A DNA stretch of 31,822 bases from a virus. Where the stretch lies: positions 1 through 31,822 of IMG/VR virus record IMGVR_UViG_3300010885_035447. The stretch is one strand, 5' to 3'. Of the stretch, positions 1-5,758 are shown piece by piece. Under the pieces are notes generated by a model, which had not been told where the DNA came from, did not search any database, and saw nothing but the letters and a program-made list of their open reading frames with translations. Numbering within the stretch: the first letter of the stretch is position 1; each line of letters starts with the position of its first letter. The translations under genes were made by a program, and so were the position numbers.

Positions 1-189
1 GAGATAGAAGTAAAGGACACCAGCGTGTCCCCGCCACATTTTAGTGGCAGGATGGTTCACCCAGCCTTTAGTATTTCCTGATAGCGCAGCCATGATCTGA
101 CGGCCTTCTAGCAACTGCTTGACCAATCTTTTCTGGTCAAGCACTCTGGCACAGTCAGTAAAATTATATTCTGAAAGAAAAGTTTGCAT
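1..189 (-). CDS. Pyrimidine-dimer DNA glycosylase-like protein (MSMEG_6728 family), 3' end cut off by the window edge
   Basis: The first 63 residues are visible. They begin MQTFLSEYNFTDCARVLD, then QKRLVKQLLEGRQI, WVNHPA and MWRGHAGVL. This order (MQTFLP-type start, R-x-LD-x-KRLxKQ, W-NHPA-x-MW) is what I remember of the actinobacterial MSMEG_6728 family, annotated as related to T4 endonuclease V. That enzyme cuts at UV-induced pyrimidine dimers, so a DNA-repair role is inferred from family resemblance only. The ATG at 187-189 has a good ribosome binding site (GGAG, seven bases upstream). The gene continues past base 1 in an open frame, so the C-terminal half cannot be judged. Confidence 0.68.
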   Translation of the reverse strand, partial: MQTFLSEYNFTDCARVLDQKRLVKQLLEGRQIMAALSGNTKGWVNHPATKMWRGHAGVLYFYL

Positions 190-204
190 CTGTCACTCCA
201 ATTC

Positions 205-247
205 CTGCACTCTGATACATATATTGGTGGGTTATCTGCACTCTAAT
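205..247. repeat. Two 12-base direct repeats, 31-base period
   Basis: CTGCACTCTGAT (205-216) and CTGCACTCTAAT (236-247) differ at one base. They start 31 bases apart, close to three helical turns. They lie in the short gap directly upstream of the glycosylase-like gene that starts at 189. Paired binding sites for a regulator are possible. No protein is assigned. Confidence 0.4.
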
Positions 248-253
248 GCAGAA

Positions 254-394
254 TTATTTGGATTCACGGGCTAAACAATTTTGGTAAGCATAGTATGCAA
301 CCGTGGCGAGTTCTCGCCAAGTCTTCTGACCAGAACCTTCATCATAGACTACCATAGAGTGTGCAATACTTTCAATGATTTTTTCCTTATCCAT
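254..394 (-). CDS. Small hypothetical protein (46 aa)
   Basis: The ORF starts MDKEKIIESIAHSMVVYDEG and ends YQNCLARESK. It begins inside the last codons of the preceding gene, whose stop is at 387-389, an 8-base overlap of the kind seen throughout this window. The protein is soluble and mildly charged, with aromatic residues in its second half (TWRELATVAYYAYQ). I recognise no family. It is accepted as a gene because it fills the gap exactly and continues the operon. Confidence 0.55.
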   Translation of the reverse strand: MDKEKIIESIAHSMVVYDEGSGQKTWRELATVAYYAYQNCLARESK

Positions 395-560
395 TCTCAA
401 ACTCTTCTACCATAGAAGCAAACCTACTAAGAATGAACGTTGTATACTCTACAGCAATCTCAAGGTTCTCTGATGACTCATTGTTTGGGTTGCTCATGTA
501 TCTATCATAGAATTCTGATGCTAATTGTCCGATTAGTTGTTCGTATTGTTCGTCAGTCAT
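387..560 (-). CDS. Small acidic hypothetical protein (57 aa)
   Basis: An ATG at 572 is possible, but the second ATG at 558-560 has AGGA five bases upstream and is preferred. The protein then starts MTDEQYEQLIGQLASEFYDR. It is acidic and predicted largely helical, with no cysteine cluster or membrane segment. It overlaps the end of the zinc-ribbon gene upstream (stop at 553-555) by a few bases, implying translational coupling. Function unknown. Confidence 0.6.
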   Translation of the reverse strand: MTDEQYEQLIGQLASEFYDRYMSNPNNESSENLEIAVEYTTFILSRFASMVEEFENG

Positions 561-780
561 TATCTTCCTCATAGTCTGGGTGATCTATTGGAGTGGGAGC
601 CTTTGCCCTCATACCACAATGAAAGCACTCCATGTCCAGCATGTAGGATGAAATCTCGTAGTCATCAAAACTAACAACTATACTCCACATGTCTGAGCCA
701 CAAAGACACTCATGCATAATAATACCAGACAAGTCGTATGATTGTCCAGCCCGTTTCTTAGCATAGTCTATTGGATTCAT
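553..780 (-). CDS. Small zinc-ribbon-like protein (75 aa)
   Basis: Two cysteine knuckles are visible, CLCG near residue 26 and CFHCG near residue 52. They are separated by a beta-rich stretch (MWSIVVSFDDYEISSYML), the layout of a small zinc ribbon. The C-terminus is acidic (DHPDYEEDND). The start overlaps the last base of the Ntn-hydrolase stop region at 780. Similar tiny zinc proteins are common in actinophages. No specific function can be assigned. Confidence 0.6.
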   Translation of the reverse strand: MNPIDYAKKRAGQSYDLSGIIMHECLCGSDMWSIVVSFDDYEISSYMLDMECFHCGMRAKAPTPIDHPDYEEDND

Positions 781-1325
781 TAAACCTCGATAAAATTAAT
801 TGGTCCGACAACATATGGAGAGAATTCTATAGCACACAGTAGGCCATCCTTAGCCTTCTGACGTGGATCAGCGAACACATCACACCACATTGCTCCTAAA
901 GCATAGGGAGCGCCAGCACCAATCGCAGCAAAATGTAAATCATCATGTCCAACATGCCAATCTGACTCTACAACAAAAATATTTCCTCTGACTCCTACAA
1001 TCATAGACCAATCAGTTTTCTCATCATCATGAGTTGGATAGTTGTTCTCTTCCAAAGCCGACCTTAGTGCTGGAATAAATGCAGTCACCATATATCTCAT
1101 TAAATCTTCATCGTCAGTTTTTTCTGGAAGATCAGGCGGGGTAAACAAATACTCTATCACCTGACCCAATCTGAAACTATGACAATAACCAATACCAAAT
1201 TCGCCCTTGACAAATACTTTAGAGTTTATGTGTGAGGTTATTATGTCATTGTCTGTTGCTGCTGAATCTGCTCCCAAAACAATTTTACCTTCCCCACCAA
1301 CAACCGCTACAACACAAGTCATCAT
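780..1325 (-). CDS. Proteasome beta/HslV-like Ntn-hydrolase
   Basis: The sequence begins MMTCVVAVVGGEGKIVLGAD. If translation starts at the second Met (1322), Met removal would expose a Thr, as in HslV and 20S beta subunits. Further proteasome-fold signatures follow in order: GADSAAT with the Asp at residue 20, SKVF with the Lys at residue 36, and AIGAGAPYALGAM near residue 135, which matches the G-S-G-S-PYALGA loop of beta subunits. Relative to the nucleophile, Asp and Lys sit at 18 and 34 instead of 17 and 33, explained by one extra residue in the first hairpin. The length (181 aa) suits HslV or a mature beta subunit. It overlaps the stop of the upstream glycosyltransferase gene (TAATG). 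The role is inferred: self-compartmentalised protease, capsid maturation, or a decoy of the host proteasome. Confidence 0.75.
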   Translation of the reverse strand: MMTCVVAVVGGEGKIVLGADSAATDNDIITSHINSKVFVKGEFGIGYCHSFRLGQVIEYLFTPPDLPEKTDDEDLMRYMVTAFIPALRSALEENNYPTHDDEKTDWSMIVGVRGNIFVVESDWHVGHDDLHFAAIGAGAPYALGAMWCDVFADPRQKAKDGLLCAIEFSPYVVGPINFIEV

Positions 1326-2455
1326 TACCGCGCTTTCGGATTAGTACTCTTTATATACACTATTGTATCAATCCATTTGTTGACAACAACATTTATATTA
1401 TATTTTTCCATCACCGTCTGATGCCCACGATCTGATTGCTCTTTTCTTACTGCTGGATCAAGAAGTTTCTCTAACTCTCTAGTCCAGTCCCGGTTGCGTC
1501 TCGCTAAATTACCAGCACCATCTGATACTAATCTTTTATATTCTTCTGTGTCTGTGGCTACAAATGGGATGCCGGTGAAAGCATACTCCATTCCTTTCAG
1601 CCCGCTCTTAGCCTCGTTAAATGAAACCTTCTCTAGAGGAACGATACCAATATCTATAGGCATGAGAAGGTTGCCATAGTTTTTTGCTGAACACCCGGTT
1701 ACTCCATAAAATCTATCTGGATTAATCTTAGCCGCGTGGGCTAGTTGCAAGGGATTATTAGGGTCTATCCCTGCCTGATAAAATCGTAGATCATACTTTT
1801 CTAGAAAGTCTCCCAGCCAACCCTGAAGTTGAACAATATCATGCTGACGCCACAACATCATCCCAGCCCAACCAACAACAGGCTTATCATGACATACATC
1901 TGCACGCCTAATAAAGTCAGATGGGTTTAATGAGTTGTCAACCTGAATAACATTAGGGTTGGAATTTTTATAGTAATCATTAAGAAACTTAGTGCTTGTG
2001 ATAAGCCCATTCATGTGCCTGTATGCAGAAATCATATGATTACGATTCCATAGCGGGTCGGCCTTGGGATGCGTGGTATCGAATGCAATATTAGTGGTTG
2101 GCAGTCCATCAAACCAGTCATCCAAATCTGCAATGATTGTTTGACCCATAGCCCTAGCGCGTGAAATATAATCTTCATACTCATGCCACATCCAGAGTTT
2201 CATGATAATAACATCTAGGTCGCCAACGTATTGATTTGGATTTACTATTGGGCCTCTATGCCCAGCAAACATTCTTTCAATAGTGTTGGCGGCAACGAAT
2301 CCTTCTTCATCCCGCCATCCATATTCTCCAATGATTACTTCGATACCATTATTTACCATTGCTGCGGCAGGAACAAACATTCTAATATTTGTGCAGCCAC
2401 CGGGAGCGGATTCAATAAAATCCCCCCAGTCCGAACTAAGCATTCCAATACGCAT
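1325..2455 (-). CDS. GT-B fold glycosyltransferase (GT4-like)
   Basis: This 376-aa protein has a GT-B layout. The N-terminal Rossmann domain starts MRIGMLSSDWG and has a glycine-rich APGGCTNIR loop. The linker contains VVGWAGMMLWRQHD. The C-terminal nucleotide-sugar domain carries DIGIVPLEKVSFNEAKSGLK followed by MEYAFTGIPFVATD, equivalent to the E-x7-E region of GT4 enzymes. It probably transfers a sugar from a nucleotide sugar in the cytoplasm. It stands about 13 kb from the main glycan cassette, next to the Ntn-hydrolase, so its acceptor may be a virion protein or DNA. Acceptor and donor are unknown. Confidence 0.75.
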   Translation of the reverse strand: MRIGMLSSDWGDFIESAPGGCTNIRMFVPAAAMVNNGIEVIIGEYGWRDEEGFVAANTIERMFAGHRGPIVNPNQYVGDLDVIIMKLWMWHEYEDYISRARAMGQTIIADLDDWFDGLPTTNIAFDTTHPKADPLWNRNHMISAYRHMNGLITSTKFLNDYYKNSNPNVIQVDNSLNPSDFIRRADVCHDKPVVGWAGMMLWRQHDIVQLQGWLGDFLEKYDLRFYQAGIDPNNPLQLAHAAKINPDRFYGVTGCSAKNYGNLLMPIDIGIVPLEKVSFNEAKSGLKGMEYAFTGIPFVATDTEEYKRLVSDGAGNLARRNRDWTRELEKLLDPAVRKEQSDRGHQTVMEKYNINVVVNKWIDTIVYIKSTNPKAR

Positions 2456-2757
2456 TAATTCTTCCCACCAAATTGATTCATGCGCTCCATCATCTTATCC
2501 AAATCCGAATTATTCTTAGCGGCACTGGTCTTATTTATGTTCATAGTTTGTATCATCTGGTTAAATTCATTTAACGCATACGATGCCTGCAAAACTTTTC
2601 TGAATATATATACAGTCAGCAATAATATTACTGGAATCACTGGCATTTTGTGGTCATCAACTTCTAGAATGATTGCAACAATTGCGAAAGCATACAGTCC
2701 ATAGATTAAGATCCATCCAAGGGCGTAGCCAATAAAATACCCTACTATTCTACTCAT
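2455..2757 (-). CDS. Small membrane protein with two predicted TM helices
   Basis: The protein has 100 residues. Two hydrophobic stretches, about residues 4-31 (VGYFIGYALGWILIYGLYAF) and 38-55 (MPVIPVILLLTVYIF), are followed by a polar helical tail ending MMERMNQFGGKN. The start has AAGGA upstream. A holin-type or membrane-anchor role is possible, but no lysin neighbours it. It overlaps the start of the glycosyltransferase gene (TAATG at 2455). Confidence 0.55.
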   Translation of the reverse strand: MSRIVGYFIGYALGWILIYGLYAFAIVAIILEVDDHKMPVIPVILLLTVYIFRKVLQASYALNEFNQMIQTMNINKTSAAKNNSDLDKMMERMNQFGGKN

Positions 2758-2765
2758 AAGTATCC

Positions 2766-3035
2766 TTAATTAAGTGCAGATAGTTTACATCTGCGGCAAA
2801 CTACCCAGAAATATATTAGTTCTCCTGAGTTAAAGTATATCGGATGAAGGTTGTTTCCGTCAAGGCGCTCATACATTCCTGACTCTACTTCTTCCCGCGA
2901 TATATTTTCTGGCCTAAACATATCAAATATCAAATCTAAATATATGGGGATAGATGAATGTAGGTCATATGAAATATGGTCATAATAAAGATTCCACATG
3001 CGATCACATAATGATATGTGTACATGTGGTTTCAT
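2766..3035 (-). CDS. Hypothetical protein (89 aa)
   Basis: The protein starts MKPHVHISLCDRMWNLYYDH and ends with a CRRC pair (VVCRRCKLSALN). With Cys at residue 10 this could bind a metal, though the pattern is not a standard ribbon. The ATG overlaps the TAA of the upstream coiled-coil gene (TAATG at 3033-3037). No family recognised. Confidence 0.5.
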   Translation of the reverse strand: MKPHVHISLCDRMWNLYYDHISYDLHSSIPIYLDLIFDMFRPENISREEVESGMYERLDGNNLHPIYFNSGELIYFWVVCRRCKLSALN

Positions 3036-3364
3036 TATTTCTCCGAATTTAATTGCTCCACGCGGTTAGTAAGATTCTTAATCTTAGAGTAGAATGCCTT
3101 GTTCTCCTGTAGAAGAGTTTCATTCTGTATTCTAAGTTTTTCTATCTCAAGCAAGGCCCTTGACAGTTCGTTTTTGGTTTCTTCAAGTTCTATTCTCAAA
3201 CTTTCCAGTACCATTGAAATTGCTTCTACTGCATTGGCAGCACCCTGAGCAATAGCAGAATGAGTATCTGCAATATTCTTTTTACGATTTAGAAAATAGG
3301 CAACGCTAGTGGCAACAGGCGCAGTTATTAGAGTTATTATAAGTGTTGCAACGATGGGGTCTAT
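3035..3364 (-). CDS. N-terminally membrane-anchored coiled-coil protein with a non-standard start
   Basis: The frame is open from just after a TGA at 3368-3370 to the TAA at 3035-3037. It encodes a hydrophobic N-terminus (IDPIVATLIITLITAPVATS, then VAYFLNRKK) followed by a heptad-rich helix (ESLRIELEETKNELSRALLE and onward). This looks like a holin- or spanin-like anchored coiled coil. The only in-frame codons near the ribosome binding site AGGAG (about 3377-3381) are GTC and ATA (3362-3364). ATA is taken as the start provisionally, giving 109 aa. The next in-frame ATG would leave a 57-aa fragment without the membrane segment. An indel or a rare AUA start are the main explanations. Confidence 0.55.
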   Translation of the reverse strand: MDPIVATLIITLITAPVATSVAYFLNRKKNIADTHSAIAQGAANAVEAISMVLESLRIELEETKNELSRALLEIEKLRIQNETLLQENKAFYSKIKNLTNRVEQLNSEK

Positions 3365-3370
3365 GACTCA

Positions 3371-3419
3371 CACGCTCCTATTTAGTTGTTAACTTAATCA
3401 TAGCATAAATTAATAAAGA
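3371..3419 (-). promoter_or_regulatory. Possible promoter for the membrane coiled-coil gene
   Basis: The gap after the stop of the gene at 3420 contains TATGAT on the minus strand (3397-3402), one mismatch from TATAAT. It is followed by an AT-rich leader and AGGAG. The -35 region is weak. This is one of the few non-coding gaps in the left third of the window. Confidence 0.35.
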
Positions 3420-3671
3420 CTAAACAATTAATTCGGTTGCTAAAATTTCATTACCAACATAACGCCTCTTAACAATAAAATCTCTAACATAATCAGCGCC
3501 ATTCTTTCTAGCACTAAGAATTATTGTCCACCTAGGCTCACATTTATTATCAATACATGTCTGACAAAGAAGTAGGCTAACGCCGGGAAGGAGTGATGAC
3601 TTCCTTAAATTAAGATTGTTCTTCGGCTTGCTACATGAATAACATAGCATATTCTCATCAGTAGTAGTCAT
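3420..3671 (-). CDS. Small zinc-binding protein (83 aa)
   Basis: Two CxxC pairs, CYSC near residue 10 and CQTC near residue 36, flank a short loop (KPKNNLNLRKSS). They form a treble-clef or ribbon-like metal site. The C-terminal half is beta-rich and basic (RDFIVKRRYVGNEI). It overlaps the end of the upstream gene by 14 bases. Function unknown; small zinc proteins of this type may bind nucleic acid or protein partners. Confidence 0.6.
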   Translation of the reverse strand: MTTTDENMLCYSCSKPKNNLNLRKSSLLPGVSLLLCQTCIDNKCEPRWTIILSARKNGADYVRDFIVKRRYVGNEILATELIV

Positions 3672-3855
3672 CTAAACCTATATCCATTTCCTGTATAATT
3701 TCAAAATCTTCGTTTAACATAATAGTCTCGTACTCTAGTCCATCCATTTTATAATAAACTATAGAAGCATGAGCATTATATTGAATTAATTCTCCCAGAA
3801 TGCCCTGATCATACAAGTATATCATTGGATAGTTAACGTTTTTTTCTCGGGACAT
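3658..3855 (-). CDS. Hypothetical protein (65 aa)
   Basis: The ATG at 3853-3855 (MSREKNVNYPMIYLYDQG) is chosen over an upstream TTG. A weak GGTGAT element precedes it. The protein is beta-rich in the middle (ASIVYYKMDGLEYETIML) and acidic at the end (MDIGLDDYY). It overlaps both neighbours. No family recognised. Confidence 0.5.
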   Translation of the reverse strand: MSREKNVNYPMIYLYDQGILGELIQYNAHASIVYYKMDGLEYETIMLNEDFEIIQEMDIGLDDYY

Positions 3856-4090
3856 TTTTATCACCATCAATCTCGCATCTAACGCCGAATGCTTGAACTA
3901 CATCGCGCATCATTAATAAGTATTGCATTATGTCGGCACGTTGATTAATTTCGTATTCCATCACTTCATTCTCATAAACCCTGAGAGATAAAAAGTCTGG
4001 ATGCGTTACTATATCTACGGTTAAATTCTTAACCGGAGGCTTCAACTGCCTTATCGCCTTAGCGATATCATTATACAATACTTGAACCAT
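3833..4090 (-). CDS. Hypothetical protein (85 aa)
   Basis: The protein starts MVQVLYNDIAKAIRQLKPPV, has a central beta/alpha stretch, and ends in a basic tail (KNVPRKKR). The ATG follows AAGGGAATTAC, a fair ribosome binding site, and lies within the last codons of the WhiB-like gene, a 20-base overlap. No motif identifies a function. Co-translation with WhiB is the only contextual clue. Confidence 0.5.
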   Translation of the reverse strand: MVQVLYNDIAKAIRQLKPPVKNLTVDIVTHPDFLSLRVYENEVMEYEINQRADIMQYLLMMRDVVQAFGVRCEIDGDKNVPRKKR

Positions 4091-4391
4091 GTAATTCCCT
4101 TAAACTAGACCAAACCTCTTCTGTCTTATGAGCATTAGTTGATTTCTCTACTCTACCTAGATTAAGATGGATGCCGCCCCAGACACCAAACTCTCTCCCC
4201 CTGATACCTTCCTTCAAACAGGTTTTAATTACTGGACAATGCAAGCAGACAGTATCTGCTTGCTTTGCAATATGAACGTCAGTCTCGTAGAGATCATAAA
4301 ACCAATTTGTTTCCATATTATTACATGCTGCAAACTGATACCATTTAAGATCTTCTTCATCAAGACCCATCTCCGAGACAATATCAGACAT
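4071..4391 (-). CDS. WhiB-family [4Fe-4S] transcription regulator
   Basis: All WhiB signatures are present in 106 aa: C23, then C49-x2-C52-x5-C58, which in this family bind a [4Fe-4S] cluster, followed by the G69-VWGG turn. The N-terminal segment DLKWYQFAAC is also typical. WhiB-like proteins are restricted to actinobacteria and their phages. The mycobacteriophage TM4 homologue is known to act on host WhiB2-type regulation and to contribute to superinfection exclusion. Here it may reprogram host transcription through the sigma factor. The C-terminus is short and lacks a strong basic tail, so DNA binding may be weak or partner-dependent. Confidence 0.93.
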   Translation of the reverse strand: MSDIVSEMGLDEEDLKWYQFAACNNMETNWFYDLYETDVHIAKQADTVCLHCPVIKTCLKEGIRGREFGVWGGIHLNLGRVEKSTNAHKTEEVWSSLRELHGSSIV

Positions 4392-4605
4392 TCTTTAACT
4401 TCCATGTTCCATTGTCAGAAACATTGGTTCTAAAAGTCACTCCCCATCGACCATGCTTGAAGACTCCATTCTTAGAAGAGAATCCATTCTGATTAGGAAC
4501 CCATCTAACAATGTCCCAGCCCTCCCAATAAAACCCACGATTAGACATAGATTCTACATATTCATGGGCCTGAGCGTAGTCTAGTTCAGAATAATTTGTT
4601 GACAT
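4384..4605 (-). CDS. Hypothetical protein (73 aa)
   Basis: The ATG at 4603-4605 follows AAGGA with four bases of spacing, so it is preferred over the ATG at 4617. The protein starts MSTNYSELDYAQAHEYVESM. Its second half is rich in aromatic and glycine residues (RGFYWEGWDIVRWVPNQNGF, then HGRWGVTFRTN), suggesting a small beta-sandwich or SH3-like fold. No family recognised. It overlaps the WhiB start by 8 bases. Confidence 0.55.
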   Translation of the reverse strand: MSTNYSELDYAQAHEYVESMSNRGFYWEGWDIVRWVPNQNGFSSKNGVFKHGRWGVTFRTNVSDNGTWKLKNV

Positions 4606-4747
4606 TTGTTCCTTCATTCTTTAGGAGAGTTTTATTTTGTTGCTCTCTTTGATGGGCTAAGTCTAATGCAATATAATTTATTGATGTTGAAATCCTTCTT
4701 AGTTGAAGAAGCATTTCATTGAATAGTTGTTTTTCTTCCTTATCCAT
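4586..4747 (-). CDS. Small helical hypothetical protein (53 aa)
   Basis: The protein starts MDKEEKQLFNEMLLQLRRIS and continues as an amphipathic helix (TSINYIALDLAHQREQQNKT). The start follows AAGGTGAT, an acceptable ribosome binding site. Its end overlaps the next gene by about 20 bases. Such short helical proteins may be oligomerising inhibitors or scaffolds. No assignment is made. Confidence 0.55.
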   Translation of the reverse strand: MDKEEKQLFNEMLLQLRRISTSINYIALDLAHQREQQNKTLLKNEGTNVNKLF

Positions 4748-4773
4748 AATTTTATCACCTTATGTTAATATCG

Positions 4774-5097
4774 TCAATTGGTATAAACAATCTTATTTAT
4801 TCCCGCTTTCTTAATGGCGGTATAGCAACTATCACACGGACGCGATAGCGCCTGATTCCCACACTTACCAATCCTAGCAATATACATAGTTGCTCCGCGA
4901 GCATTCTTCAACTTACGAAGAGCATCTACTTCTGCATGAACAGAACAATGCTTCTTAATATGCTCTGGAGAAACAATCATTGGATGGTTCTTAAACCTAT
5001 TAATTCCAGTACTTACAATTCTTCCACCCTTTACCACTACCGCCCCATGCTTAAAGTTACAATCTGAAGACATGGCAAGGTTAGTGGCAAGGTTCAA
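4774..5097 (-). CDS. Cytidine/deoxycytidylate deaminase-family protein
   Basis: Zinc deaminase motifs are clear: H54-A-E56 (CSVHAEVDAL) and P87-C88-x2-C91 (RPCDSC), with the family-typical NFKHGAVVVKGGRIVSTGIN upstream. These enzymes turn dCMP into dUMP for thymidylate supply, or deaminate related nucleotides. The annotated start at 5097 is a TTG with no ribosome binding site and clips helix 1. The frame is open about 15 codons further upstream (SRLSHTDRKYLNL), directly after AAAAGGAG, but contains no ATG, GTG or TTG there. A one-base indel in the AAAA run near 5138, or an unusual start, would explain this. The neighbouring SLOG protein hints at nucleotide metabolism. Confidence 0.82.
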   Translation of the reverse strand: MNLATNLAMSSDCNFKHGAVVVKGGRIVSTGINRFKNHPMIVSPEHIKKHCSVHAEVDALRKLKNARGATMYIARIGKCGNQALSRPCDSCYTAIKKAGINKIVYTN

Positions 5098-5151
5098 ATA
5101 CTTACGGTCAGTATGAGAAAGACGAGAGAAGATCTCCTTTTGGCATCATCA

Positions 5152-5550
5152 TCACCCTTTCACAACAATAGTTTGAATTCCATGTGCATTAGCCAGTCTA
5201 GCAAAGGCTTCAGTTCTTTTGCAAGAGTCCTTGATGAAAACAATGGCCTTATCTATACCCTGCTCCAGCAGTGCGTTATCCCTAGAACTTCTATAGCCGG
5301 GAACTAATTCAGTATTATTTGGGCGGAATACTTCGTCCTTTACAATGTATCCCTTTTGTTTCATATAAGAAGAAACCTTACCAACATACTCAGTAATCAT
5401 ATCTTCTGCCCCCGGCGCACCACTATGGATAAAAAGAATTTTATCATCATCTGGATTAAGACGTGCCTGATCCTCTATGATTAACGTTAGTTGTCTCATC
5501 AATTCATTATAGTTTGACCAGTTCTTACTACCGGCCACTGCGATCTTCAT
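5152..5550 (-). CDS. SLOG-superfamily (YspA/DUF2493-like) Rossmann protein
   Basis: This 132-aa protein has the SLOG pattern: an N-terminal strand MKIAVAGSKNWSN, a central HSGAPGAEDMITEYV loop, and RSSRDNALLEQGIDKAIVFI near the end. In this superfamily (DprA, LOG, YspA) these loops bind nucleotides or nucleotide-derived ligands. Small phage members are common and are suspected to process or sense nucleotides. AAAGGAG precedes the ATG. It sits directly upstream of the deaminase and in the same reading frame, separated from it by three TGA codons. Confidence 0.75.
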   Translation of the reverse strand: MKIAVAGSKNWSNYNELMRQLTLIIEDQARLNPDDDKILFIHSGAPGAEDMITEYVGKVSSYMKQKGYIVKDEVFRPNNTELVPGYRSSRDNALLEQGIDKAIVFIKDSCKRTEAFARLANAHGIQTIVVKG

Positions 5551-5750
5551 GGCTTCTCCTTTAATTTACCGTCAACTAACCATGTACTGCTACTATCTTT
5601 CAACAAAATATAGGCGGTGCCGTTAGGATATGATTTTTTTAAATCTTTTAGGCAGAAGGTAGACATAGGGGTTGGACCCCAAACCACATAGTCTGCGGTA
5701 TTTCCGCAGACTAGACAGTTGCCTGTATTAGACAATTTATTAAAATCCAT
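5547..5750 (-). CDS. Small zinc-binding protein (67 aa)
   Basis: CLVCG (residues 13-17) and a later Cys (TFCLKDL, residue 33) suggest a partial zinc site around the segment TADYVVWGPTPMS. The C-terminal half is beta-rich with WLVDGKLKEKP. It overlaps the SLOG gene by 4 bases (ATGA), pointing to coupled translation. Function unknown. Confidence 0.55.
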   Translation of the reverse strand: MDFNKLSNTGNCLVCGNTADYVVWGPTPMSTFCLKDLKKSYPNGTAYILLKDSSSTWLVDGKLKEKP

Positions 5751-5758
5751 TTTACATC

